Below are positions 45,757 to 57,661 of a stretch of 64,000 nucleotides of DNA, piece after piece. A model generated the notes under the pieces. That model had not been told where the DNA came from and ran no database searches. It saw only the letters and a program-made list of their open reading frames with translations. Position numbers and translations under genes: made by a program. This DNA comes from Pseudofabraea citricarpa. Its lineage: Eukaryota; Ascomycota; Leotiomycetes; Helotiales; Dermateaceae. The stretch's first letter is position 1. Every line of letters starts with the position of its first letter. Location: positions 868,001 through 932,000 of the forward strand of contig JAPWGK010000016.1 of NCBI GenBank assembly GCA_029641185.1, in the 5' to 3' direction.

Positions 45757-46309
45757 ATTTCAGTAAGAGACTTGGAATGAACTTTGGTCAGGAATCTTTG
45801 AGCAAGAGGCTTTGACCTTGAGCAGGATGTTTTGCTTTGGGTCCGAAGCTGAGGCTTTGGTCTGCTTGAGCGAGTAGGGGGCTTTGAGTAGATGGACCAG
45901 CCTGTTACCCGAAAAAAGAAAAAAAAAATAGAAAAAACAAAAGAAAAAAACAGAGGGTGGGGGGAAGGAAAAGAAAGAACAAAAAGAAATAGAAAAAAGG
46001 GGGGTGAGAGGAAAAGTAAAAAAAAAACTTAAAAAACAAAAACCCCGGCCCAAGTATTATGTGTGGTACCACTTGTGAGATTTGATTGCTTATGAAAAAT
46101 ATACTGTGACATGCAAAAGAAAAGAGAGTCATCAAAGTCAAGACTTCCCAGAAGAATTAACAGCAGCAACAGCCAGAACAAAGATCATCGTCATGATCTC
46201 CCAGGCCCTTCCTTGAACGAGTGTGTGAATCCAGCAACCAATCCATCCATCCAATTCCAATCTCCCCCGTATTTCCGCTTAGAATTTCCAACCCCTTTCC
46301 ATGACTAAC
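45757..46309. other. Intergenic with long A-rich tract
   Basis: An A-rich stretch runs from about 45909 to 46045, interrupted by G runs. Downstream ends of the plus-strand 2EXR-like gene and the minus-strand secreted protein gene meet here. No gene seen. Confidence 0.6.
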
Positions 46310-46630
46310 CTAGACGACGCCATCGCAGTATGCCTGGTTGTTGTTCTGAGATCCCTGCTTGCACTTGGTGCTGGCCCCATACTTGCAGCATTTCCCAGCG
46401 GGGCTGAGCTCGTAGATGTTGTCCGATATCGCGTGGCCTCGTACTTTGCTACAGTAGCCGCAGTACTGGCCTTGCTTGGTACCTGTTGGTGCCGAACAAC
46501 CATCAGCGACACATGCGCGTGCCACAAGCTCACGTTCGGCTACAGCGTTGGCTTCAGCTACGGGGTTGGCGATGCTGAGCACGCCTGTAGCGAGGAAGAG
46601 GGTGGCGAGGGTGAGGAGTTTGAATTGCAT
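46310..46630 (-). CDS. Small secreted cysteine-rich protein
   Basis: Intronless, 106 aa. Residues 1-19 are a signal peptide (MQFKLLTLATLFLATGVLS). A short propeptide-like segment rich in Ala/Glu/Val ends at LVAR (35-38), possibly a processing site. The mature part has eight Cys at 40, 45, 57, 60, 81, 82, 90 and 102, including a central CC pair, consistent with four disulphides. No family recognised. Size, signal and Cys content fit secreted effector-like or antimicrobial proteins of fungi; that is inference. A TATA-like element lies about 165 bp upstream on the same strand. Confidence 0.75.
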   Translation of the reverse strand: MQFKLLTLATLFLATGVLSIANPVAEANAVAERELVARACVADGCSAPTGTKQGQYCGYCSKVRGHAISDNIYELSPAGKCCKYGASTKCKQGSQNNNQAYCDGVV

Positions 46631-49600
46631 TTTTGTCTTGTGTGAAGTGAAGCTTGTTCCTGAACAATTGCTTTAGTAGAGGACAACGAAATGAAATTTG
46701 ACAAAGGGTGGTCACCTTTGTTCTCGGTACGTTTGTAGTTGTGAAGTTGAGTTGGCTGAGCTTGCTGAGGACTGAGAAGGGGATTCTTGACTTGGTTTAT
46801 ATATCCATTTCGGCCTTGGCTCTGGCTCTCCGTGAAGGTATTTTCCTGTTTGCGGTCCAGCTATAGGGTGTGACAAAAATGAACTCCTTGCATTCTCCAG
46901 CTTGTACATCCTCAACTTCTCCACAAACCTTGACCCCCCAAAGCGCCTCTAATCCCACTATGCTTCCCCAAAATTCCAGAAAGATAAGATCACACGCAAA
47001 TCTTGAGACAATCTAGCCTGGTCTTCACAGGAACACCAGATCACCTGGCCCATGATTTGGAAAAAGAAACAAAGAAGAAAGAACTATAGGTCTTGGTGGA
47101 AAGGGTAGACTAAGTAAACAAAGACATCAGTTCTTGGATTTACGTACTGATACTTCATGTATGTAACGTTGATTCGGGCTGCTCGATAGTGATAGTAACA
47201 TTACGAGAAACCTCCCGAAACGGGACCTCAAAACGAGAACCCATGTACTTCTGAAGGAAACTTCTTTCCCCGCAAATGCAAGGCGTGTCTTGGACAACAT
47301 CAAAATAGAGTTATGACAGGGCAGGCTCACGATTGAGTTTGGCTTCGAGAGTGGTGGTACGGTACAGGAGGCGGCCGGTATTTCTCAGCCGCACTCGGCT
47401 TGGCGATCCTTAGCGACGAATCATAGATGTAGCACGTCGGTGGCTTGTATACCTTCTAGATAGATGGAATTCAGATTTGATTTGGATTGACGTTTGGTTG
47501 CAGGCTTCCTCCTTAGCTTGGTTGTACTTGTGTCTCCAGTGAGGAGCAATGATGGAGTTGTGGGCTGATCTTGGAAGAATAGCGCAAGCTAGCATGGCAA
47601 AGTATTTCCCACAAAGGAAGGCCTCCAAGGGATATAGCTGTTCATACTAAAGAAACAAAATTCAAATGCGAGGATACCGGCTGGTTATTAGTGCCGCCAA
47701 CAAAGAGGGATTCGATGTAATGATTAACCTCCATACTATTCAAGTGTCCTGCCCAAAAGTTCACAGCATATGGAAATGACACCAGAAAGTAAAGCAAATG
47801 ATGCGGTCATGCAGTTTGCAGTCCAACACCGCTCCGGTTGTATCCAGTACCAATAGACCAAGTGCCCACGTGGACAGAATCAACTTTATCTCATGCATAC
47901 ATACCCCAAGAAACCCCCCCTCCTCCCAACAAAAACATGCACGTGTATATTATTCCCAGTCTCACTCACCATGCCAATCGACGTTATATTATGTAACCTC
48001 CATTTTCTCGTTCTTTTGTGGTTCGTGGAATTTTCATACCCTAATATGTCTTGCAGCCTACAGAACAGTTCTAGGTGCGCGTGCTGAGTCGCAATTCTTA
48101 CGAATCCATACCGTCGCATCCCAGGTAAACAAAGCCTTTTCTTTGTGTATTAGAGCAGGTAGTACAATCGAGAATAATTAATGATGCGCTTGAGTGGCAA
48201 CAGAATAAGAGCTGGCAACAAAATAACCGATGCTTGGTATCACCCGCCTTGATACCTATCCTCTTTCTTCTTCTTCTCCCTTAGTCGTCTGTCGTAAACC
48301 CTTGCCGGATGCATCCTACCACACATGAAAACTGCCAATATTGGCACTCGTTGGGATTGGGTCAACTTCATACTGGTAGAGGACGGGCCTGTCGATGTTA
48401 TATAAATGGGAAGACAGACGTCTTCAGGGTCTTGGTGAAAAGGCGGCTTCACGTTGCCTTTTTCTAATGATACTTTAAACTCTATTTCTTATGCATGCTC
48501 AAATGAGAGGGCCTGCAGTCAAGAAGCTAGACAGAGGGGAGAGATCAGCCTTTGAAGTTCCCAGGATTGATAAGGGTGTAAAATTGACATGTTATATTGG
48601 TGATTTGAAACCCAGAGATTAAACTTTAAGTATGATGAGCTGCTTAGTTGAGAATTACATAATTCCGTATTGTTGATCAGCCCCTGACGAGTTACGCGAC
48701 TGGGAAAGGGGGGTGTTTCGCTTAACTTCAGATCACTTAGTCTCGAGCCATCCATTCAAACCAAGTGCCGAAAATAAGAAAGGGAACATAAGGAGAGAAA
48801 GAAAATTGGCAAGTTCGAGATGAGCCACTCCTAGTCATGGAGATCTATCCTATCTATTGATCGTGCGCTTTGGTTTTGCCAAGCACAGATACCTAACTTT
48901 ATGAACGCTTTCGAGTTCAGCCATCTGACTTCCAGAGGTTACTCACCAACGTGTACCAAGGCAGAAAGCTAACAGACATATTAAAAGTCAAGTTCAACGG
49001 CGAACAAACCTCCATGCATTCCACTCTTGGCGCGAGGGCTCTGGCTCTGTAATCATAAATCTCCTCTGTCCTCCATCAAAGTTTGTGATACCTTCGTCAT
49101 TGAACAAGAGCATATATCTCCAAGACACCCTACCACCAACTCCCAAACCAGGAAAAGAAAAAGAAAGGACAAAGAAGAACAAAAAATCGAGGCGAATGTA
49201 AAGCTTTACGAGTATAAACCTCCGGAAACGAAATCGCTGTCGAATCAGGTGACTAAGGTGAATAACCACTTCCATATAAGCTCACGGATCCTTACGATCC
49301 TCCAGAATACAACAACTATTACCAACCCGATTCAACTACGCATACTCAGTGAACCCCACTGACTCTGCGTGGAATCCTAGGTAATCACCCTCGATCACCT
49401 TATACTGCATTGGGCAGTACTGGTGTATCGACAATCGCAAATCATGTTCCATGCTCAAGTTGCGAAAATGTACCAAAAATATCTCGATCGGCATCCCCAA
49501 ATGCACGTTGTGCGCAGTACTCCGTAGGTAAGCCGCAAGACATCCGATTCTTGATACAGTATGAGTACAGTAGAGTGCTAGTTCAGCATGGTCTGATCTA

Positions 49601-50209
49601 CTTGGTCGGGGTTCCTCGTCACAGATAAAAAGAAAAGAGTATCTCAGGCGTGATTACTCATTACTCATTGCCGCGTTTTGACTTTTCAAATCTGCTTGTC
49701 ATTTCCCTGTTCCTGTCAGGCCGTCAAGCGATGGATGCAGAACCCCAAAAGAAAAGAGCCGAGCCGAGGTGTGTCACAGCAGGATCTCGGATGCGAGGGA
49801 GCGATCCTTGCAGTGAACCCCCAACCCTTGAAAGCTCATTTACCAGAAAGCTACCAAAGCGAACGCGAGATTTGACCCAAGAATCACACAATCGAGTCCA
49901 AAAAGTCAAGGTCATTGATGGGGTGTTTTTTTTATTTGATTTTAAAACATTTTGTTTGGTCTGGTATTCTGTACCATCATCGTAACGAGTAAGCCTAGCT
50001 AAAGGGTTCCTCTCTCCAGATCCTTAAACATCATCCATCCAACTGGACTCATTCCACCGCCGCCGCCCATCAGTTAGTTATTAACCTTGTCCATTTTGAC
50101 ACAAAGTAACCACAAGGAATATTATAACACTTTTGCCATAAAACTTTATACATTAAAAAGAAAGAACTCCGGATTATGCTTGCCATCTCAATTACACGCC
50201 TCCGGGATT
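46631..50209. other. Gene-poor intergenic region
   Basis: About 3.6 kb without a supported gene. It contains the promoter of the small secreted protein on the left. Short frames on both strands lack domain, signal or splice support. A C-rich AAACCCCCCCTCC tract lies near 47913-47925. No tRNA B-box was found by eye. Confidence 0.5.
46796..46804 (-). promoter_or_regulatory. TATA box of small secreted protein gene
   Basis: ATATATAAA on the minus strand, about 165 bp upstream of the ATG at 46630. Confidence 0.45.
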
Positions 50210-50966
50210 TTATAGGGCGGCCATGACAAATCCGACCAATGCCAACATTCCAGTGCCGACCTGGATGGATCCGGCACCGTTGATGGAGCTGACAGTTGCA
50301 GCGCTCGACTCGGTTGCGGTACCGGTGCTTGAGCTGCGAGTGGTGGTGGTTCGGACAGTGGTAGAAGAAGTACCGGTAGAGTTTCCGGTGCTGGTTCCAG
50401 TGCTCGTGGTCGAACCGTTTGTGACAGTTGAGGTTCCGGTGGTGGAACCAGTGGTAGTGGCAGCAGAGACAGAGGTAGATCCGGATGCAGATGCAGAGGC
50501 GGATGAACCAGAGCTCGAGGCTGCGGTCGAGGAAGCGGCGGTGGAAGCAGGAGTGACAGTGTTGGGCGAGGAGATGGCGAATTGGTTCGAGTAGTTGACA
50601 ATGGCCGTGTTCAAGTCATTCTGGATCTCGAAGGCATAGTCATCGCCGTTAACGAGAGTGGTAGGTGGAGTCCAGGTGAAGGAACCAGTGTTCTCAATGC
50701 CGGCTAAAGTGATCTCTGTTAGTGATTGCCATGCGCTGGACCGAGCAGATAGACTTACAAGCAATGGTAGTAACGGTATCCAAGTTGTTTGGGTCGCCTT
50801 GTCTTAAGATGAGGGTTACAGTCTGGACAGTTCCGGTGGATGGGGACCAAGTGATCTCGAAAGGTTGGCCAGCGGTGATGCTGCTGAGATCAGTGAAGGT
50901 GAAAGGGTTCTGAGCAGCGACCAGGGATGCCAATGCGGCGAAAACGAAGGAGGTAGAGAAGCGCAT
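50210..50966 (-). CDS. Kre9/Knh1-type Ser/Thr-rich GPI-anchored cell-wall protein
   Basis: Two exons, 50966-50759 and 50703-50210, 233 aa; the 55-nt phase-1 intron starts GTAAGT and ends CTTTAG. Signal peptide 1-18 (MRFSTSFVFAALASLVAA). The N-terminal ~100 residues are the Kre9/Knh1-like Ig-fold domain, with PFEITWSPSTGTVQTVTLIL, then ASGIENTGSFTWTPP across the splice site and DDYAFEIQ. A Ser/Thr/Gly-rich O-glycosylation stalk follows (~120-210), ending in a hydrophobic tail (MLALVGFVMAAL) typical of GPI addition. It probably sits at the plasma membrane or wall. The start chosen opens directly into the signal peptide; the frame further upstream is unlikely to be coding. Confidence 0.87.
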
Positions 50967-53138
50967 GTTGAACGATTGTGGATGACAGAGATCTGCTTGG
51001 AAAAGACTGAAGGCTGAAGACTGAAGGCTGGAGACTGGAGCTTGAAGATGAGTGCAGAGGAGGAGCAGAAGAGGGACAAGAATGCGATACAATGGGGGGG
51101 ACTTGATCTGCTTTAACCCTTTCTCCAAATGGTGTTATTATTGTCGCGACGACAACCAGGGGGGGACTTAGCGCGTCATTTAAAATCTCACAGACGCTAC
51201 GAGCTAGACGCTAGGGAGTTGGAGCTCAGGCCCGCCGCCGCCCACGGTTCGCTCATTGATTGATTCACTCCACTTCACTGCAAAGGAAAGTATTGACTTG
51301 TCTGCTCTGCCAACTCTCGACTGCCCGCCCGCCGCTCACTACCAACTGCCAACTGCCATCCATCGAAAAAGCCAAAAGGGAATTGGGCATCTCGGCCCGA
51401 AATTTGACTCTGCTTGAGTATTGCCTCCCAAGGCTCCCAAAATAAACCTGCACCTGCACCCCATCCTGCAACCATCACGAACTCACGACTCCGACGGGCG
51501 ACGACAGCAGAAGCCTAAAGACTCCACGTCGTCTCCATTGGCTTGCGCCGTTCGTGTTAAGGTGCTAGCTAGCCTCCTCTGGTCTGCGAATGGCCATTGT
51601 TGACGGCCGACAGCTTGCATGTTCGTTCGCATAACAGACGCTGCGAGGTTATGCACCGCCTCCACCCCGTATTTTTGGTATGCATAACTATGCAGGTACC
51701 AGTCATTGGTCACAGCAGCTCCTCTTCTGCACACATGGCGCTACCAAGGAATCTGGAGAAGCCAGATTCAGATCGCCAGGGGGTCGTTGCCCGACACCAC
51801 TCGTGGTGCTGGCTGGTGCTGGTCGCAGTGGCACCGTGGCAAACAATCGAACCACGAGAAAAACTTTGACCAGTCTGACCCCCGAAGCTCCCGGTGTTTG
51901 TTTCTCGACCATGGTCCCAAGTCTGGTCCAGACGAAAGAGAGGCCGTCGGTTTCAAAGCTGCCATCCAAGCTCCAAAGACTTCCTCTTTTGTTGGGAGGC
52001 CTGGCAGCTTATTTGCCTTTGGCTTTCTTCGTCTTCTTCAATCCTTGATTCGGGTTTGCTTGCTGCTGTGCTTACTCCCTATGGCAGGGATCAATACGAA
52101 TTGGGGCAATCCTCTCCCAGCTCCGATCAGGTCAATGCTGCTCCATGCGAAGGCATCTCAAAAGAAATACGACACCACCTCCGAAAAGTTTCGGGCACGA
52201 CCTCGATCAGAATCAATCAGCGAGAGCTTTTGCCGTTCAGCTCATGCACAAATCGTCATTTGTCTTTCAGCCGGAAAGGATTTGATGATCGCCGACATGG
52301 AATGACGTTTTCTCTGGAATGCTCATGAAACGCTGAGGTCACGAGGTGCTGATCAGATGTCTTGAGGAATGCGAGTAATCGTTACGCCGACCTGAACAAG
52401 TCTGACATTAATTATTTTCTGTCAAATGGCGATAGTTGGCTGTGCAGATCTGAGCGCTAAATCCCGTTCTTTCTGCCAATGGCAGAAGTCTTTCATTGAG
52501 CCAGCGGGCAGTTGCCGCATGACATGGAACTGCCGACGGCGATCTTGAAAAGCATTCAAAACCATTTTCCAGTTGGAGCAAAGCTCATGACGTGTAGTGC
52601 GGCTTTTGCATGATCAGGTATCACGAGAAAATCGCCAAAATGATGGTGTTGGCAGTTTCTTCCGCACTATTAAGACAAGAAACGCATTAAGTCTCAGCTT
52701 GTTGATCTGATTGTCCAGTCCGGCTTAGTACAACTGCCAAGATGATATGATAATTGCAAGTATTGTGGTATTAAGATTGGAGTCGCGACGACAGGTAGCC
52801 GGCCTCGTTTGCTGTTAAAGGAGCATGTTTACTAACATTATGCCTTTTGAATTCTAGCCACCAATAATTTAGTGATGTGGAGTTCGAGCTACTTTCTTGT
52901 TTGGTCTTCACTCAACTTATATAGCTCTCTATATTTATGTTCTTGAATCAAAGCAAATAAATGATGGCTATGGTCAGCTCCAAGGATAGTTTTGATCTAT
53001 AAATCAAGCCGACATGAGATTCTGCACTTTAATTAGACCCAACGACTAGAATCCAGCTTTCTGGATACGGAAATGTCACAGCAATGTCTATACCTTCAAT
53101 CTGCTTTCCACACAAGCGCCAGGAACATGTAGGGCCCT
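50967..53138. other. Intergenic, no supported gene
   Basis: The left part holds the promoter and leader of the wall-protein gene. Between 51250 and 52330 several overlapping frames occur on both strands with low-complexity or uncoding-like composition. Nothing supported in the AT-rich remainder. Confidence 0.5.
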
Positions 53139-54622
53139 TCAACCCGCAACCAACTCCATTCCAGTGGCCTCAAAGAGAGTCCGAAAGCCTTCCTCAGTCC
53201 TCTCCTTTCCTCCCATTGTCATGACAGCTTGGTCCAAGACAGCAGCTGGAAAATCTGCCTCGCTAACTCGCTGCGGGAGGACCATTTCACAGATCAAGAC
53301 CCGCGAGTCTGACGATATAGCTTTGGCGAGATGTGAAAGGATATCGATACACACCGAATCGGAGTAGTTATGCATGATCATGCGCATGAAATATACTTTT
53401 GCGGCTCTTGGAGATAAAAGTTAGAGGTTGCGGAGATAAAAAGTGGAACATATACCTTGAACAGGTTGCTGAGTATGGAAGTCATGCTCCATCAACTTGA
53501 CATCCTCCGGCAAAACACCACTATCCTTTACCATATTGATTTCATCGAACCTCTCCTGCAGTACAAATCTACTGGGATCTAACTCTGAGTACCTACTTGT
53601 CTAATATTTGTTTAAGGCATATTCCATTCCCGCCGCCAACATCCACGAGTTGTACTCTCTCACTAAATTCAGTAGGAGAGGATTTCAAATTTGCAAAGTC
53701 ATAATATCTCACTACGGGTATGGCAACATCTAAACCTTTCATGCCTTGTGGGAAATCTTGGATGCGTTCGGGATTCTATGCCATGATCGCCCATACCTGC
53801 GTACCTTCTTGACCGTGGGTCCATGTGTAAGGATTGTGAAGAGGATCATTCGGTTCTTGTGCATTTTGGAGTAGACCTTTTACAGATAGGTAGTCGTTAA
53901 AGTTATGCATGTTCTTTAGCCACTCATCATACCTTTATTTTAAGGTCATTTGATTAGTGATCTGGCCATATCTACAAAAATCATGGGAAGGAGGAGGGAA
54001 CATGCATTGCAAGAAACAGATGCCCCGGTCCTGGTTGGGTCGTGATGTAGGCACGAGAGAACTTGGTATGTTTATAATCTCCTCCATCAGGTAGAGTCTA
54101 ATCCAAGAAACCTGTAGCAACTTTGCTCAAGACCTTTCAATCAGGGCTATATTTATATCCTTTTCACGTCAAAGAGTCGAGATTTACCGAGAATTTGTTT
54201 TCTCCTTTCTACAATTAAGTCAGCTCGCATCGCACCTCCACTCTCTACATCAAAAAGAAAGAAGGGAAAGAAAAACGTACATACCCAAAAGGGAATCCTG
54301 CGCACCCGTCACCCTAGCAAGTTTCCGAAGTGATATCGCCTCGGATCCTGGGATGGCTTCCAGCATGCCCAGTCTCATAAAAGTGCGGATCCCGCCATCT
54401 ACCCGGCCACATGTTAGCATCCGAGCCATAGCGACCGGTACCCGAGGACGCAAGACACACATTCAAGCCACGATAATTCGGCAACTATTCAGGTGTGATA
54501 AGGGCCTGCGCGAGTTTTCTCACATGTGCCAAGATAGCAACCCGAGACATGTACCCCTCAAGATCCGGGGCGTTTGTATACGAACCAGCCGCATCAGTGA
54601 CCTCTTTTACAGCAGCAGAGCT
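53139..54622 (-). pseudogene. O-methyltransferase pseudogene (SAM-dependent, fungal secondary-metabolism type)
   Basis: Read on the minus strand, the remains follow a fungal class I-like O-methyltransferase: DLEGYMSRVAILAHVRKLAQ, then GGIRTFMRLGMLEAIPG, TKFSRAY...GPGHLF, the SAM-binding loop VQLVDVGGGNG, and FMRMIMHNYSDS with the likely catalytic His. Introns remain recognisable, for example GTCTTG...GGGTAG at 54456-54399 with GCTAAC, and GTATAT...AAGAG near 53455-53405. The gene is broken by three in-frame TAG codons (54487-54485, 54100-54098, 53778-53776) and a 4-base insertion (TAGG, 53595-53592). The N-terminus is not resolvable, and one exon junction near 53990-53930 is unclear. Downstream residues after the last lesion remain open to the normal stop at 53139. 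Sequencing errors could explain one lesion but hardly four. Confidence 0.82.
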
Positions 54623-55500
54623 TTGAACTCTTCTGGAGAGGGGAGAGAATCCATGGCTCTCTATTTCGCTCTTATGTTTGTACTTGTTCGACAGCGAGAT
54701 CAGACATGTGCCAGTTGCTAGAAGAACAAGATGTGATATGATTTGATGTCTGGTATGTAGATAAGTAAGCAGATGATAGCGCATCTGCAGGCGTCTTTCA
54801 CCTAGGTAATGTCTCTTCCTGTACCAAGTTTCTAGGCTCTCTCTCATACCATGGAGATTATAGCTGATCGCTTTGAACATGTATCCACTCCCCCAAAAAA
54901 GAAAAGGTTTTATAACTCAGTTGTGATTATATGATTACAAGCGCATAGCTAGTCAAGGTAGGTATAATTTGATTGTCGATTGCCTCTGCAAATGAAAAGG
55001 GATTCAAATTAGTACGTCACTCAGATAGCTAGGGAAATCCCAAATTCAAGGCAGAATCAAAGGGTGCGAGTGAGTGAATTGAAGGTCAAGTCTAATGAGC
55101 TACTCGGGATTTCTGTTTTCTTTTTCCTCGAAAGAAGAAGAGAGGAAAGAAAAGGATGGCATTCTTCTTCTAGCCTGATGCTTTTCAGGTCCCCCATTCT
55201 GGGATAATCACCACACTTGGTACCGTTACTACTCAATACCTCGCATGACTTCGACAGGACTCCCTTCCCCCTTGGTACAAAATGCTTTCAAGGTATTGAA
55301 TCGCTGATTTGGCTCAAGAAATCAACACAGTCACGTCATAGAACTTGCACTGAAGTCAAGAGAGAGAAAATAATTCAATAGCAAAGCCTGAATATCTTCC
55401 TTCATTCAAGCTGGCTACCTAATGCCTTATGCCCATCAAAACACCATCCGTAACGGCAATAAAAACTCCCCCATTCCAATGTCCTCCTCCCCTCTCTTAC
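54623..55500. other. Intergenic upstream of the O-methyltransferase relic
   Basis: It may contain the lost first exon and promoter of the relic, but no clear N-terminus could be read. No other gene seen. Confidence 0.45.
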
Positions 55501-56385
55501 TCAATGCATACCAAACGCAGCAATAAAAGCCAACACGACCGCAGCAAGCGAGGAGCGGATCTCGATAGCGGTGCCTTCTTCAGGAGTCACATCAATTGAG
55601 GTGCTTGTGGGTCTCTCGACAATGCCTGCAACGCGTTAGTGAGAAGTCTCGGATTGTCGACTCGAGGGGTCGGGAGAAAAGAAAAGATTACCTGAAGTGC
55701 TGGAGCCTTTGTGGAGGCTTGAAAGCGTGAAGTTCATGACTATTGTGCTGGGAGTAGGACCAACGGCGATGGCGGTGTTCGTCTTGAAACAGGCTGATTG
55801 TGTGATTACTGAAGTAGTGCAGAACGGGATGGTGTCGTGGGTTGTATACGACGAGGAGCCATCTACAGAGACGGTAGGGATGACAACTCCCGACTCACTC
55901 TCAGTAGACACGTCTTCAGAAGTCAGAGCCGAAACAGAAGAAGTTCCTGACGCGGAAGGGGCAGCTGTTGAAGCATCCGCAGTGGCGGTTGAAGAAGGGG
56001 GCAGTGTCATTCCAGTTGAGAACTTCATGCGAGGCTGGCAGGCAGGTCTTGTATCGAATCCCTCACTTAGAGTGAACATGGGCGAGAAATTAAACTCCTC
56101 CAGGTCGTCTATGATCTTCATGGCGTACTGTCCTGCACAGAGTGCTCCGCTCGGTCCCCAGATCGCTTTGCCATCAGTGCCGTAGAAGACGATGGGGTAG
56201 ACTGTTTGCAGGTCTTGAGGATCACCGTTCACTAGAATGACTTGCACGGGTCCTACAGCGTCGGCCCAAGTGATCTCGAAGCCTTTGCCGGGTCGAATGC
56301 CTTCGAAATTGGTGTTGGTGAAGTAGACTGCTTGGGCAGTGCTGACTACTGCCGCAGCGGCGAGGGAGAGCCTCGAAATGTACAT
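55501..56385 (-). CDS. Second Kre9/Knh1-like Ser/Thr-rich GPI-anchored protein
   Basis: Two exons, 56385-55692 and 55625-55501, 272 aa; the phase-1 intron (66 nt) starts GTAATC and ends TTGCAG. Signal peptide 1-19 (MYISRLSLAAAAVVSTAQA). An Ig-like Kre9/Knh1-type domain follows (KGFEITWADAVGPVQVILVNGD, QYAMKIIDDLEE), then a Ser/Thr/Ala-rich stalk, a TTSVITQSACF segment, and a hydrophobic end SLAAVVLAFIAAFGMH that fits a GPI signal. It resembles the gene at 50210 in architecture but not closely in sequence, and its intron is at a different place. Probably wall-associated. Confidence 0.83.
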
Positions 56386-57661
56386 TGTGAGTGATATGTG
56401 ATGGGGTTCCAAGAAAAGTAGTTGTGTTGTTTGGGTGCTGGAAAGATGGATGCTGTACAGATGGATGATGGTTGTTGAAGTAGAAGAAGAAGAGAAGAAA
56501 AATGGATGTGAGAGATGGGGCTGAAATACTTGGAGAAAGAGACATGTGGGAGGTGCTTTCCTTCCTTTGGGATTCGTGTGCATCATGGTAATGAGGAAGG
56601 AGAGGCTCATCGTGACAGGCTGCGTTTCCAATCTCTATTACGGTTGGTTACTGAATCAAGGCAAGTGCGAACATGGCGACGACTCAAGTGATTTGGGTTA
56701 CTGAGATGTTCTGAGAGTTTGAAAAGGACTGAGGGATACTCTTAGTAACTTTCTAGGAGTATTGAAATCTGATACCTCGGAAACTTGATATTTCACTTCC
56801 TAGCAACGACTTTCTTCGGATTCTGCATTTAGAAGATCCATGAATTTTTTTTATATAGAGAACAGTAATTTTGCTGCAAGAGGTTAACAAAAATATTGTT
56901 TTTTGGTATTTTTTGATTTACTTGGCCTTTAAGATTTCGATTGATAAAGCGTTTCCCTCCTCTGTGGGCATCGAGTTGTAAGGTCTGAAAATCCGAATCT
57001 TTGTTCTTTTCTCGAGAAGGAAAAAGAAGAAAAAAAACGTCTCATTGACGTAGCATGCTTGATTCAAGAAATATTCTTCCTCTGGAATTATATCTGCCTG
57101 GGCTCAAAACAAACTCAAGAGACGATATCTTCATCTTTGAAAAGCCAGACCATGACAGCTCAAGTTTTTCTGGCTCCTGGCAATCCCAAAATACTGAGCT
57201 ACCACGATAGATTAGTCAAGTAAAAAGCAAAAGTAGATTGACCGGTATTGTGAAGTTTCAGACAGATAATGACTGGGTGTAGATCCTATAAGTCCTTTGA
57301 AAGCGCCCCCAAGGATATTTCACTTGTATAGTGACCACTTGCACTTACCTAGTATGACATGGAGAAGGCTGTTCTTGACAACTATCCCAAGAGGAAGGCA
57401 CTTCCCTCCAACCATTCCCGAACCTGTAGCATCCAGTGAAAACACACCTGAAAGCCTGAATTCTCACTCCTTCATCATATTCCAACCGCAATTGAATTCA
57501 TACCCTTTCATTAATCACAATTCACGAAACCACCTATGATTTCGATAATTATTTTTATACTCTTCGCCTTGATGTGCATGACCAAGGACTACAGCTCTTA
57601 CTGATTGCCAGTGATTGGCAGCATCGCCCAGTAGCTACCCAGACTCCATCCGCCAATCAAG
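56386..57661. other. Divergent intergenic region
   Basis: It separates the minus-strand wall-protein gene from the plus-strand DUF2235 gene and serves as promoter for both. AT-rich in the middle (T tracts near 56845-56935). No gene supported. Confidence 0.5.

Noticed and set aside
46301..46645. Plus-strand ORF over the small secreted protein
   Set aside because: Shadow of the minus-strand gene, which has a signal peptide and ordered cysteines.
50223..50594. Plus-strand Val/Glu-rich ORF
   Set aside because: Antisense shadow of the Ser/Thr-rich stalk of the GPI protein.
51706..52328. Overlapping plus-strand ORFs of 199 and 144 codons
   Set aside because: Several frames are open at once over the same bases, none with a recognisable motif, and composition is unlike neighbouring genes.
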